DNA of 64,000 nucleotides from Sipunculus nudus (lineage: Eukaryota > Annelida > Sipuncula > Golfingiida > Sipunculidae): the NCBI GenBank assembly GCA_026874595.1, contig CM049307.1, positions 55,633,870-55,697,869 of the forward strand, in the 5' to 3' direction. Within the stretch, counting starts at the first letter, position 1. Every line of letters begins with the position of its first letter. Made by a program: the position numbers and the translations under genes. Of this stretch, positions 1-12,900 are shown one piece after another. Under the pieces are notes generated by a model. It was not told the origin of the DNA. It worked only from the letters and a program-made list of their open reading frames with translations, and did not search any database.

Positions 1-3000
1 TAGTACCTCGTATACAGTGCATCCATGCAGATTTATCAGCACCTCAAGCACCACAGTGCGTGATCTCAACTCCTCTCGTGTTGTCCCACCGATTGCAGAC
101 AAGCTAGGAACATGACATTCTACTTTCTTGACTTCAAAATTTAAATGAGCTGTTTCAGTGCTGACGTTGTTAGATGCAATCACTGAGACAGTGAAGGCAC
201 CTGTGGTATTGAAAATAGCAGTGTATGTTTGTGACCCAGGTACAGCAGTGTACCCCTGTATAGTCCACTCATAAACTATATCACTCCCTGTGGCACTATT
301 TGCAGTGAATGTTACAGGAACGCCAGTGAATATCATGCCTGTGTCAGTGTTTGGAGTGATAGACAGCACACTGATTGGCTCTTGAACATGAACAATATAA
401 TCTCTTTTTTCTTGGCCGACTGGGTTGATAGCAGCCAAAGCAACATGATGTTGTCCACTGTACCTAAACTGGTGGTGTATCCTTGCACCTTCTTTATGAG
501 TAGGAATGCTGCTATCATAAATTGTCCAGTTAAATGTAACTTGTGTACCTGATGACACATCAGCTTCAAATGTAACTATGTCATACGGAACATACACCTG
601 TGTGCAGCAGCCTACAAGATACAGACCTGCTATTGGCTGGATGATGTTCACCACGCCTGTAACTGTGGCAGAACTGACGTTATTCCAAGCAGCAATGTCT
701 ACAGAATACATCCCAAGCCCTTGGTAGGTGTAAGACACCATTTTCTCCTCAGTTACTATCTGTACACCATCACCAAAGTTAAATTGATAGCTCAAGTCAG
801 AGCCAGCCTGGGTCCTCACTGTGAAGTTGACCATGCCACCTTCTACACAGTCCACACAGCTTGAGCTTAGCTGCATCCCGGCAAGCTCTTCTTCTACATA
901 AACTGCGGTCCGAATACTCCTGAAGCTGACAGCATTGGTGGCATTTGCCAGGACTGTGTGCCAGCCAAGTCGACTAAAGATGTATTGTATTGAATTGGAG
1001 GCTAAATTATCTGCTAGTGGTGTGTTCTCTACCATCCAGCTATACAAAATGCCTGTCCCTGTGTCAGTCAAAAATGTGAATGTAATTGCTTTATTTAGCG
1101 ATACATATGGGGCATTAGGGTCACTGATCTCCACACGTGGTCCCCGTATTAGCTCCTCTATAACCACTTCCAACCTTGCATAAGATCTACTTATTTCATT
1201 CTCAGCCTGCACTTTGACTTCATACAGGCCAACTGACTTAAACGTCCTTATCAGCGACTGCACCATGGATGCAACTGGGATGCGCACCTTTCCATTGTGG
1301 GTTATTTCCCACTCAAGACTAATGTTTGCATCAGTGGAACTGTTCACTTCAATATGGATGATTTCTCCTGGTATTCCCACAGTAGTATTAGCTGTAATCA
1401 CCAAATTCCCAACAGGTTGAACCACCTGGAAAGTGCGGGAGATTTCATTGATTCCACCCATGCTCTCAGCTTGCAGGAAGACTGTATAATCCCCTGTGGC
1501 ATCAGCTAAATACCTGAACGAGAGTCCTTCTCCTCCTGCTACAGTTTGTCCATCACTGTTCCTTATACTCCATAAATACCTGAACACAGAGCCTCCTATG
1601 CTTATAGCCCAGAACTCCAGTTCTGTATCAAGTGCTGCATAGCCATCTTTAACCAAATTGATTACATGAATGTCTAACTCTTTGACCATTTCAACCACAA
1701 CAATAGATATGTTCCTGTGTTGCGAGCTCACTGGGTTTACAGCAGTGGCTTCTACAATGAAGGTTCCTGTTTGACCATAGGAATATAGCATTTCTGAAGA
1801 ATAAGTCACAAACGATTCACAGATATCACACATTTTCCATTGATAATATGCAGAGCTGCCCTGTATGAGTGGCAGGGAGAATAAAATGGTTGAGTTAACT
1901 GTAGCCACAGTGGCATTACAGGTAACATCCCCGGCAATGATAGGTGTGTATACCTGTAGAGTGCTAACAACACTTACATTGCTTACTAGATTGTACACTA
2001 TGATGTTCAAGCTGTAGTTACCTGGGGCACTAATGACCACAGGGCACACCTGGTTTGTACACACCTCAATACCTTCAAGGTGATAGGAGTACCTTATATT
2101 AGTGCCATCAGGTGTTGATGTATCAATTCGGTAGGTTAATCCAGTCATCAGAACTGTAGAGCTGCTACCATTTATCATCACTGAGGCAGCACTAATGATT
2201 TCCTGTACTGTAATTACTGATGAGGCATTTTCCTCACTGACTTCATTAAATACAGTCAGATGTACTGGAAAGGAGCCTGTCTGACTATACCTCCTTTGAA
2301 TTGCAGTGCTGTTTTTTGTATTTACTTCTTCACCATTGAATCTGACCACCATGGTGATATTAGTACCTTCAATGGCAGTCGGGCGAATCAGCCCTTCAAC
2401 TGTGCCACCTCGAACCATTCCTAATGGGCTGTTCGTTTGTATGCTCACACCTCTGACTGCATCTTGCACATTTACTTCCGCCTCCATAAAAGCATCATTT
2501 GAATTATGTGACACCCATACTATGACATTATAGTGCCCACTTATCTGATACACATGTTTAATAGTCTCCAGCTGTAGTCCCTGTTGTGTGGATCCATCTC
2601 CAAAATCCCACTGGTAGTTCAAAGATGCCTTGTCTTGATATGTAACAATAAGGTGGAACCAAACATCAGCATTAGTAGCCACATACTGGGGGTGTGCTAG
2701 TGAATTAATATGGATCACAGCTCGTTCTCCTGTTATCACAACAAGGCTGGTATTCTCAGTATTAATGTCATTGTACAAATCTACTTCAAAAGTATAGGTC
2801 CCTACTTGTGTGAAAGTGTAGTTAAGTACATTTGAGTCAGTATCATCGTAGAAAATACCATTGACTGTCCATAAGTACCGCAGGTGTGTACCAGTAGCTG
2901 CCACCACACGGAATGCTTCAGTGTCACCAACTGTAAGTGACCGGTTGGTGTTCTGTAGAATTTCAGCTCCCTGAATTATTTCCTGGATTTTTGCTATGAT

Positions 3001-3977
3001 ATGCAGTGTAGTGCTGCTCACCATGTTGCTGATGGTGATATTTATTTGCCTCTCAAGGTGAGAGTTGTCAAACGTATGGTAGAACACAGCACAAGTTCCG
3101 AACTGTGTCATTAGTCCACCGGTAGCATTTTGGCAGTTTTCTGTAAATGTTACCTCCTGTTGGTCAATGGTCCATTGTGCAGTGGCTTGGTGTCCATGTG
3201 GTAAATGCAGTACAAATGCTTGTGAGGTTCCTGCCTGTACAACGACAGCAGTCATTCCGCTGGTTTGGCTGATGGTGGTTGGCAGCACCAGAGTTGCATT
3301 GTCAGTGGGGTGAAGGAGAGTGAGGCTGTGGTTGTACACAGGTAGTGCAGGGTTATCGATAATGGTGGCTTGCACTACTGCTGGCCCGGGCATCACTGCC
3401 GGTCCAGGGGTCAGTACTTCTGGTGCGAGAACAACAAGTGGCTTTGCATAGGAGGCACGTAACAAACATAACTTATCATGTAACAAGTTTGCAGGTCCAA
3501 CCTGGAGTACATCATTGGCCATTAACCAATCAGAACGTGTGGCCTGTAATACCGTCTGTCTCCATTCAGATTCTGTGTTTGTGTCACATGGTATACTGCC
3601 ATCAGGCTGCTGTGTCAAATACTGGAAGCCCAAAATATCACCGGGTTTTACTGAAAGGTCTACAGGCACGGTAAACATGGCAGAGCTCACTGCCTCCACC
3701 GCTAAATTAGTAGCATGCACAGTTCGGTATTGTGGATACGTTGCTGTGGACCTTGAAATCTGGACACGGGTCAGGGAGGTCTGTATACTCCTTGCTCCAG
3801 ATGAGCACACTGATGAATTCATGGCTGGGTGGGTACAAAGGCAAGGCACAAGTTGGGACTGGCAGACTTGAGACAATGAGCAATAGCCTTCTCCTGCATC
3901 ACACTGAGGCAAGCTCTGCACCGGGCAGGACAGGTCCTGGTGACACATGGTGTATGTCTTACTGTTCACATCACAAC
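1..3977 (-). CDS. PKD1: PKD1 exon 9 (partial, giant): Cys-rich segment, about 12 PKD modules, start of REJ
   Basis: An open frame of 1325 codons from the acceptor at 3978 (CATATGCAG) to the window edge, with no stop. The first ~55 residues have nine or more cysteines (from CDVNSKTYTMC to CLC and VCSSG) at the LDL-A position. Next are about 12 PKD modules, each with a Y.W core and a (Y/F)...G.Y.V....N strand; the clearest are YQWDFGDGS, YLWTVNG, YQWKMCDIC, YLWSIRNSDGQ, YQFNFGDGV and YEWTIQGYT. The last ~40 residues, from CHVPSLSAIGG to INLHGCTVYEVL, match the opening of the REJ module. Many N-x-S/T sites fit an extracellular protein. The exon may continue beyond position 1. Confidence 0.93.
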
Positions 3978-6900
3978 CTGCATATGAAAGATATCATACA
4001 TAAAGGGCTGTTACCAGTGTCATAGCAGTGATTTATCACCTCTTGGGAGCAATTACAGAACAGATGAGACTCTAATGTGTTAACTAAATTAGTTAAAAAA
4101 ACTGCTAAAATAAGGTAACATGCTTGACTCGTACCTTTAGCATGACAAGCTAAAATTTCTTTGTTCATAATTAAAAATCAAAATAATTTAATTCTAATAT
4201 TTGAAATCCTATGTATTACCATTCAAGCCATGGATATTAGGACATGGATCACCTATGTTACCTAGACCAGAGTTTATATGTTCAGTATTTATTGATAAAT
4301 ACATTTTTCCTAATACCAGAATAATACATGTAGGCACTATAAGCACAGGCGCTTGAATCGATATTTGTGTTAATATTGGTTTAAATAGTGTTCAATTTAC
4401 CTTAACAGCAATCCTCTACCGTTTAATGAGCTTTAAACCATGTTATATAGTTTGCCGGTACTTGTTTATATAATAGATACACAAGGCCGGCATCCAAGTC
4501 TGCAAACGGGTAGGCGATAATACAAGAAATCAATTGAAATTCCCAAATATTTCAAAGATTTTCGAGGGAAGAAACTTACAGTGGTTAAATGGCCAGTTCT
4601 TCTTTCTATAAAAGCATCAACAATTCCAATACACACAGTGTACCACATGTAATGAGCTCTTATTTGTAACTAGTCTGTATCCATTAAGCAGCTGTTACCC
4701 CAAACAAGAAAATCCCCATGTATCTTGGTCAGCAGTAAGGATTCCCCCCCCCTGGAACCTAACACCTGATTGGTTGATAATGATGGAAATAGTAATCTGG
4801 GATAAATCTGTCTGTTCGTCGCTTAATGGATACAGACTCGTCCGCAGATTGGATGCCAGCCTTGTGTATCTATTATAAAACAAGTACCAGCAAACGATAT
4901 AACATGGTTTAAAGCTCATTAAACGGTAGGGGATTGTTGTTATGGTAAATTGAACACTATTTAAACCAAGATCAACACAAATAGCGATTCAAGCGCCTGT
5001 GCTATAAGCAAAGCAATGAAAAACACTAGATAACATATAAATTCTATGTACTTCACAACTTACACAGCACACCATATTTTTCATCCTCAGCATGGTTAGT
5101 ATGAGAATATATATTTACATTGTATTGTTTTGTACTTAAATTCCTGCATACCTGGGTATAGGACATAGCCCCCAGAGCATTCAGGTCTGAACACCAGAAG
5201 CTGGAAAGATGCTGGGTTGTCTAACTGGTCTAACTGAAACACCCACTCAGTCAAAACACCTTCTTGTTCAATCCTCGCCTCTGGAAATGGCAAAAATTCA
5301 GTGTTGAAATTTGAAGCTTATTTGTAAGTTCCAAGAACAGATCATGGTACATACAATTGTTGATGAGCCAATTCAGGATCTTGCAATGTTGGATGTCTGG
5401 TGAAAGCATGGGTATTGTTATACACTGAAAAGTGCCAAAAAGTAACTGAAAACTTACCATAAGGTACTTTTTTACAATTTTTTCAGTAACTGTTTGGTAA
5501 CTTTATAGTTGTTTAGTAGGTAATTTTTCATTTACTTTTTGGTACTCTTTATTGTTGAGCAAACAATTTAAACTTGAACAGTTATTTGACTGCTGGTATC
5601 ATGCAAAGTACCTGATTGTTGAGTTAAAAAGAGGTAATATTATGGCTGTTTTAAAATAGAAGTAAAAATTACTAAATATTAATCAGGTGGCACTTCCAGT
5701 CTTATTCAACTAAACAAACTATCCATGAGCAATAAGCATTGCAAGTTTCTGAATTATATTTGAAACCCCAACTGAGGACTTTTTCCAAATACCCTCTCTT
5801 TACAACTTCCTCCTGATATGCTGTATTCAATCAAAATGCAATTCCAGCCTCAATGCAGTGATCTAGATTTGATCAAGAGTGGGAATTAAATTATACATGA
5901 TAGCTCACCTGGCATGATGATGATAGAGGTAGTATACCCATTAGCTGGAGGATTGATACTGGAAGCCGGCATTAGTTCTTGGCTCGTTGTTGCTTTGCTT
6001 GGAAACAAGGCTGCCCCAGCAAGGTAGCTCTGCACAGTGTAGCTCTCACCTGTTGCCAAACCAAAAACATTCATAGATATGTTTTACAAAGTTAGACAAT
6101 GGTATATTAATGTCCACTGTAAGGTAAAGCAGTTGCCATCTATATCATATCTGACAGTAGTACCACACCATCTTTATCACAGAATTCCTCTGTGGCCATG
6201 CATCAGTTATGCATAACTTTGGTCCTAAACTGTGTGTCCTAAGGGGGTCACTTTTCATATTTTCCAATATATACTGTGGATTTTAACATAAATTTTCAAT
6301 GGGGCTTTTGGAGCTCTATCTATCAGAAACTACAACTGTGTGTATCAGTGTGTTAAGTTGCAGCACCATCTGTTGTATTTGGAATTAAACTTAACTGGTC
6401 TTCAAGCACAAAATATCAACAGGTAATAAGTTAATGAAAATATTTTACAAAAATCCATACCATAATCTATATCTATGATATTTTACAATTACTTCTCCAA
6501 TGCAGAGAAACCTCTCTTAACAGACAACACTATATTATGGCACCCCTCCACCTTGGAAATGCTTTGGTCAAATTCAGCCATACTTTACATTAACATAATT
6601 AACAGTTAATTTCTTGCTTAACTTTTGTTGTATCTGTATAACATTTTCAACAGTTACTACAGAGAGCTTTTGCTTTTGGGCCATGGGATCTTTGATCTAA
6701 AAATAAATACAATTTGTTTCTCCTAAGAGTATCAGGCCATATGAGGGTGATCTAGGTCTTATATTATGTGCTCTTCAGTGGCCCTCTTGGCAGGAAGGGT
6801 TAAAAGGTTCTGTGAGAAGTGAAAATGTGGGCACATGTTATATTACATAGAAAAAATGCCTTAAGCATTTCAATGTCTATTATTGACCTAACCACCACAG

Positions 6901-9900
6901 CCCATATGCTCTGCCCATTTAACATAAATATGATGAGCCCCCAAATTGCTCCTACACTGCCTTCCATGCCCATGGTTGATACAGCTGTTTACAAGACTAT
7001 AGTGACGTCATGAAGGTCATCACCTGGAATTGCTATATCTCTGTTCTCAAGTGATGAATATATCGCAGTCATTTGACATGTCTGGCCATATTTTGAATTA
7101 TTAGTCTCAAACGAAGGTAAGACATAATTATTCACTCAGTAGTCAGAGGAATGGCTCCTGCCTCCTTTGGCCTATAACTTTTCATACTGTCTCCTTTTTA
7201 TAAAAATTATCCCAGAAAACATGTTGAAATGGGTAATGGTACAGACTATAAGTGTTCTGTTTCAGATAGTCGCCCAAATTATGCAAATTTTGCACTTGTC
7301 AGAGGATTGACTGTTTGCATTGCCAACAGTTACTTGATTGGTTGCTTGCCACTGCTCTCCTCATGATTATTCACTGAATAAATGAGGTCACATAGAGTTC
7401 ATGGATAGATCACTTCGGAGGTTGACTGCATTGTTTTGTGTAAATATATGACTGTGCTAAATATCTGGAGGCATTGACCCAGCTTGTGACATGATAATGA
7501 ATTTGTTAACTTGTAACCATGACATCAAATGGCATTGTGCAACTATGGCAGTATCAGCTGCCTCTGTGACATAACTGTGACATCACAGGTGTTGCATTTG
7601 AAAATTTGTAACAAAAATTATGAGGCATACTTTCTTTGCCACATGATGACTGAAATTAATTTACACAATATTTTTCCTTCACTTATACCAAGTTATCAGC
7701 AAGCTTTTGTTGGAAAGATCAGATAACAAATAAACTGGGTGAATTGTAGCACATGCTGTTCTATAATCACAGGGAGTCAAAATATTTACCCTTTATTTCA
7801 GTTCAGTTAACAAAACTCCTTCCAATAAAACAGGCTGTTCAATCATTACACCATTGCCATGTAGGACCTGTTTGTTTTCCTACTGTGGGGTTGCAGATGT
7901 CACAAAAGTAAGGACCATATGTACATAAATTAAGAGGTATGATATAGTTTTCCTTTCAGAAATGCAGGAAGGAGTATACCACATAAAATTGCTGAGAGCA
8001 TAACATAACTCCAAAATGGTTAAAATTATATCATAAGAAATAACTCAAATATTCTAGTTTTATGACAGCTGACCTGATACTGGGTACTGGCAGATGTATC
8101 CATAGCGAAGGCCACAAGCGTTATCATGCCAGAGCCATTGCTGGTTGCTATGCATCATAGCAACACAGTCTTCGGGAGGCATGGTTGAGTCAGGTTGGCT
8201 TGGGGCCCACTGCTGGAAGGAACTCAACGAATATCCTGTTGTCCAGATAAATCTCCCAGACTGGATCCTGTCTGACAACCCAATCCAGTGAACTTGATCA
8301 GTGCTGAAAAATTAAGGTGTATTACATTGTATTCAGTCAGATAAAACACATAATGCTTTTTTAGATCCATGCAGATCATACAGCACATTTGCAAACAGGG
8401 AACTAAAATATATAGGGGTAATACTGGATATAATTCAGAGGATATGTCTCTGGTATTAATGCTATTTTAAACTAAACAATGTGCATATGGAAAGGACATC
8501 ACTGGAAGATTTCTGAATTTTTGTGGATTAAAAGAGGTGAAACATGAAATATTAAGTATATGATTATGATTATCATTCATATACTCAGTACTCATATACC
8601 ACAGTGAGGCTCATTATATACTTAACAAATAATTAAACACATTATTTTATATATACATATGAATATATTATGTCACTCTCATACTACACAGATAATACAA
8701 TTAACAAATACATGAATTTAATGTTACAGGTGTATTTCATTTGTCATTCTGTCCTCTTATGTCTTTCCGATTATATTTCACCCCGTATGCCTTATTAGGT
8801 ACTACCAGACTATTATTTAATGTTTAGTGATGCTGTCCACTGGATGAGCAAATTTAGTAAACATACAGGGAATCTGACAAAACCAATACAAATTATTTCA
8901 CTTTATATTACAATATACTAGTACACTAGTATATATTACAGCCCCACCAACAAAATTTATGTTAAGTACCCCAGGAAACCCACTACATTATATGTACTGA
9001 AATATATCAGTGTTATGTGGTCTCACATAATTTTCATGAATGGCAATTTTTTTTTATCAATTTAATGCAGGGTTAATAATTTTCTGCATGTCACATAACA
9101 TTATACTTAAATGTTTCTGTATGTCACATAACATAACATTATACTTACCTGTCCTGCAATAATGAGGAGACCAACTGATTGGTTTCTGAGCTGTCAATCA
9201 TCACAAGGTTACCGCCCATCTGCCTGCACCTGTTCTGCCCTTCATCCCATCTGGCAGGCTCAGAAGACTTCATAATGCACATATCCCCAGCCCTCGACCC
9301 ACCATAAGCACATTCAGGATCTGGAAATTGGAAATATGCAAACCAATGAATTATTCACACCTTCCTCTTGCAAATAAAACTTGCCATTTAATGTCTGTTA
9401 CCAATCCACCATTTGTATATACATATCACAACTTTTGAACCATAGAAACAAGGGACCCACGGGTCATGTCACTCAGCTGAATTTTGGAAAATTTAGCAAA
9501 TGCAAAATATCCTTATTTTTTATATAATACATTAGCATTGAAAAGCTAGGAGGAAATAGTCCTGCTAGCTGGTGATAGTCAAATATTAAATATTTATTCG
9601 GTGAACTAATACTGTACATTTTTTATTGACTATATCAAAGGTGCAAGAGTCTCTCATGATCAAATATTTCTAGAAGTATCATATTTCAGGAAATGTGACA
9701 GTAATATGTGCATAAAATAACCATGGAAATGTATGAACACCTGTCAGTTATAGAATAAGGAAGAAAGTGGAGATTAGCTAAAGTAAAATTATACACATTT
9801 AATTTATTAACTGAAATAAAATGCTGTAAATTCCTTTTTCATAAACTTCGCATAAACTTAATCTGTTAAGTTTATATTTTACTGTGTAATACATGAAAAT

Positions 9901-12900
9901 TGTGCCTTAATAACCCATTCATATAATGCAATAAGGGAGAAAAACATTATGTGCCATAGAGTTAAATGAAAGGATACATTTGACCAACAAAAAAAGTGTT
10001 AATGTTATTAATAAGTCTGGATGGAGGGAGGAGAGAGAGAGAGAGAAAGGATGAGAAAGAGAGAGAGAAGGAACATTCAATAGTGCTTTTAGGAAAAAAG
10101 TTTATTAATAATTTTTATATAAATAATGATTAACAGAGATGGACAGACAGAGCTGATCACTTTATGTCCCATTCTGCTGAGGCAAGAATATATGTTTCAA
10201 TTAGATCCTATTTTTTTTATTACACTTACATTTTTTTCTCATTTAATACAACTGCTATAAAACTAATGGACAAGTCCAAAGGTGCAAGAGCTCAATGGCA
10301 AGGAGGGAGGGGGGGGGTTAATGGAGAGAGTTAAAACACGTCTGCATATACACACAGGTTATGAAATTGAAGGCAACAGTGGTTACAGAAGGAAAAGTTA
10401 ATTCATAATTATTAAACATTTAAAAACAAACAGAGAGATGGACAAACAAAGCCAACTAATTTATTTCATATTCTTCCGAGGCAGAACAAGGGACCCATGG
10501 GTCACAGCGCTCAGCTGAAGTTTGAAATTTTTGCAAATGCAAGATATGCAAAATATTCTATTGTAATGTTTTTCATTTATATTTCATATGAGAACCTAAG
10601 AGGAAAGGGGCCCTCCTGATTGCAAACTAATACTCTGACAAGACTGTCATGAAGAAAAACAGTAAAAGTTTTGAGATACTGTGATGCATATGAAAAATTT
10701 ACAGATGGACAGGCAAGTCGACAGAATGGACTAATACCTTTATTTCACTTTCAAGGGAATAATGCATTTAAGTTTATATATAAGCCTATTTTTTTCCATT
10801 AATAGTTTTTATCTGATTCATTTTTATTTATTTACAAGTTTTATATATTTGAAATTAAAAAACACTGAAAATATAAGTTGAAATATTAGAATTCTAAGTT
10901 GCAATCATTATATATCCAGAGTGTAGCTCAAACTGGGTCATATAATGCATATACATATATTTTATTATTTTTAAATCACAAATGTTTAAGTGAATTTAAA
11001 AAGAAAATAATGCCACAACATGGCATCTACAAGATTATTCCTTGAATCACTATTTAAAAGTTTTGCACATTGGAGTTTTCAGTACATGCTTAATTTTATT
11101 CACCAAAATAAAATAAAAGATTCAGTAAATATGAAAAAATAAAGACATCTTTTCAAATAAAATATACACACTGTTGGTTGAATGAGGGACAAACTATATC
11201 ATTGTGCTAATTACTATCTCAGCTATAATTTATCACTGGAATTAATAGTAAATTTCACAACTGGTGAAGTTTTTACTCTTCTGAAGTAAGGAATTACTTA
11301 TCTGATAAACATCCACACTTTCATAGCAATACACCATTTTGTGGACACAATTAAATGTGCAATTTGATCACTGTAACCCTGGTGGTACAATACAAAATCT
11401 TAAATGTAGCATAGCCAAGAATAAAATAAAATACAGAAAATTAAAACATTCATCTAGTTAATGCACCATATTGGGGGGGGGGAAGTGCAGGGCAGAGGGG
11501 AAGCCCGCTAGTAGTGGCCAAGCTGAGCCAAGTCAAGCTGCCTGGGGTGGGTTACATAATGCAAGTGAAGGCTGTGTTACTAGGTGGGCTAGATGTAAAC
11601 AACACTTGACATGGTGTATGAAAACTTGAATAAAAGCTACTCTTTTCAATCAATTCCTTTGAAATTTCAGATTTTAAACAATTAAATCCTTATGTATATA
11701 TGCTGTGAAAATTAAATATACAGTGCTTACAGGGAACAAGTGACCCAGGGGTCATGATGCTCAGCTGACCAGGAAGACATTGACAAAAGTAATTTTATCA
11801 TCTGAATGTCAAATTTGAATGAAATACTTTTTCCAAACTTGACCTTTTGTAAAAAAAATCATCCAATATTCATTGGGGTACTATGGAGCTCTGTAGCATG
11901 AAGGATATGGGTAACAGACACCTATTTTCAAGGTTTACAAGATGACTTTTCAGGGGTCTCCCAGCATGTCAAAAAAAAAATTCTAGGTCCAGTTATTATG
12001 ATATGTGCCCTGTTAACAGATGACCAAATGTTTATTCTGGGGGGTATTTCAAAGCCACATAGGATGAAGGATATGGGTAACAGAGATGTAATTTCAGGTG
12101 CACAAGAAGACTTTTCAGGGGCCTCCCAGCATATCAAGAAAGGAGATTCTAGGTCAAGTCATTATAATTTGTGCTCTGTTAAAAGATGACCAAATCTTTA
12201 TTCTCGGAGCCATAGCATGAAGGATATGGGAAACAGAGACCTAATTTCAAATTTCCAAAGAGACCTTCCAAAGGCCTCCCTGCATGTCAAGAAAGAAGAT
12301 TCTAGGTCCAGTCATTATGATTTGTGCCCTGTTAATATATGACCAAATCTTTATTCTGGGGGGTACTTCAGAGCCCCATAGCTCACAGAATATGGGTAAC
12401 AGGGACCTTATTTCGGGTTTCCATGTAGACCTTTTATGGGCTTCCCTGGAGGTGAGGACAGAAGATTCTAGGTCCAGTCATTATGATTTGTGCCCTGTTT
12501 ACAGATGACCAAATGTTTAAAGATCACAAAAGTAGAGAAAAAAAATCGTTAAAAATAAAAAAAATATAGCTGGCGCCACCAATCTCCAGAAATTAATGAA
12601 ACACTCCATGATCAATATCTATGCAAAGAATCATGGTGATTAATGCATTAGGTCACAGTGACCTAATTTCAGGTTTACAAGGAGAATTTCCATAGACCTC
12701 CCAGGATGTCAAGTAAGAAGATTCCAGGTCTAGCGGTTACGATTTGTGCCCTGTTAACAGACAGATGCCTGGATGGCCGGACGGACGACGGACAAAAGGT
12801 GATCCCTATAGCTCAGATGACTTTCAGTCAGCTGAGCTAAAAATTGAAAAAACACAGGTGGCGCCATTAGAATGCAGAAACTGATGAAACATTTCATGAT

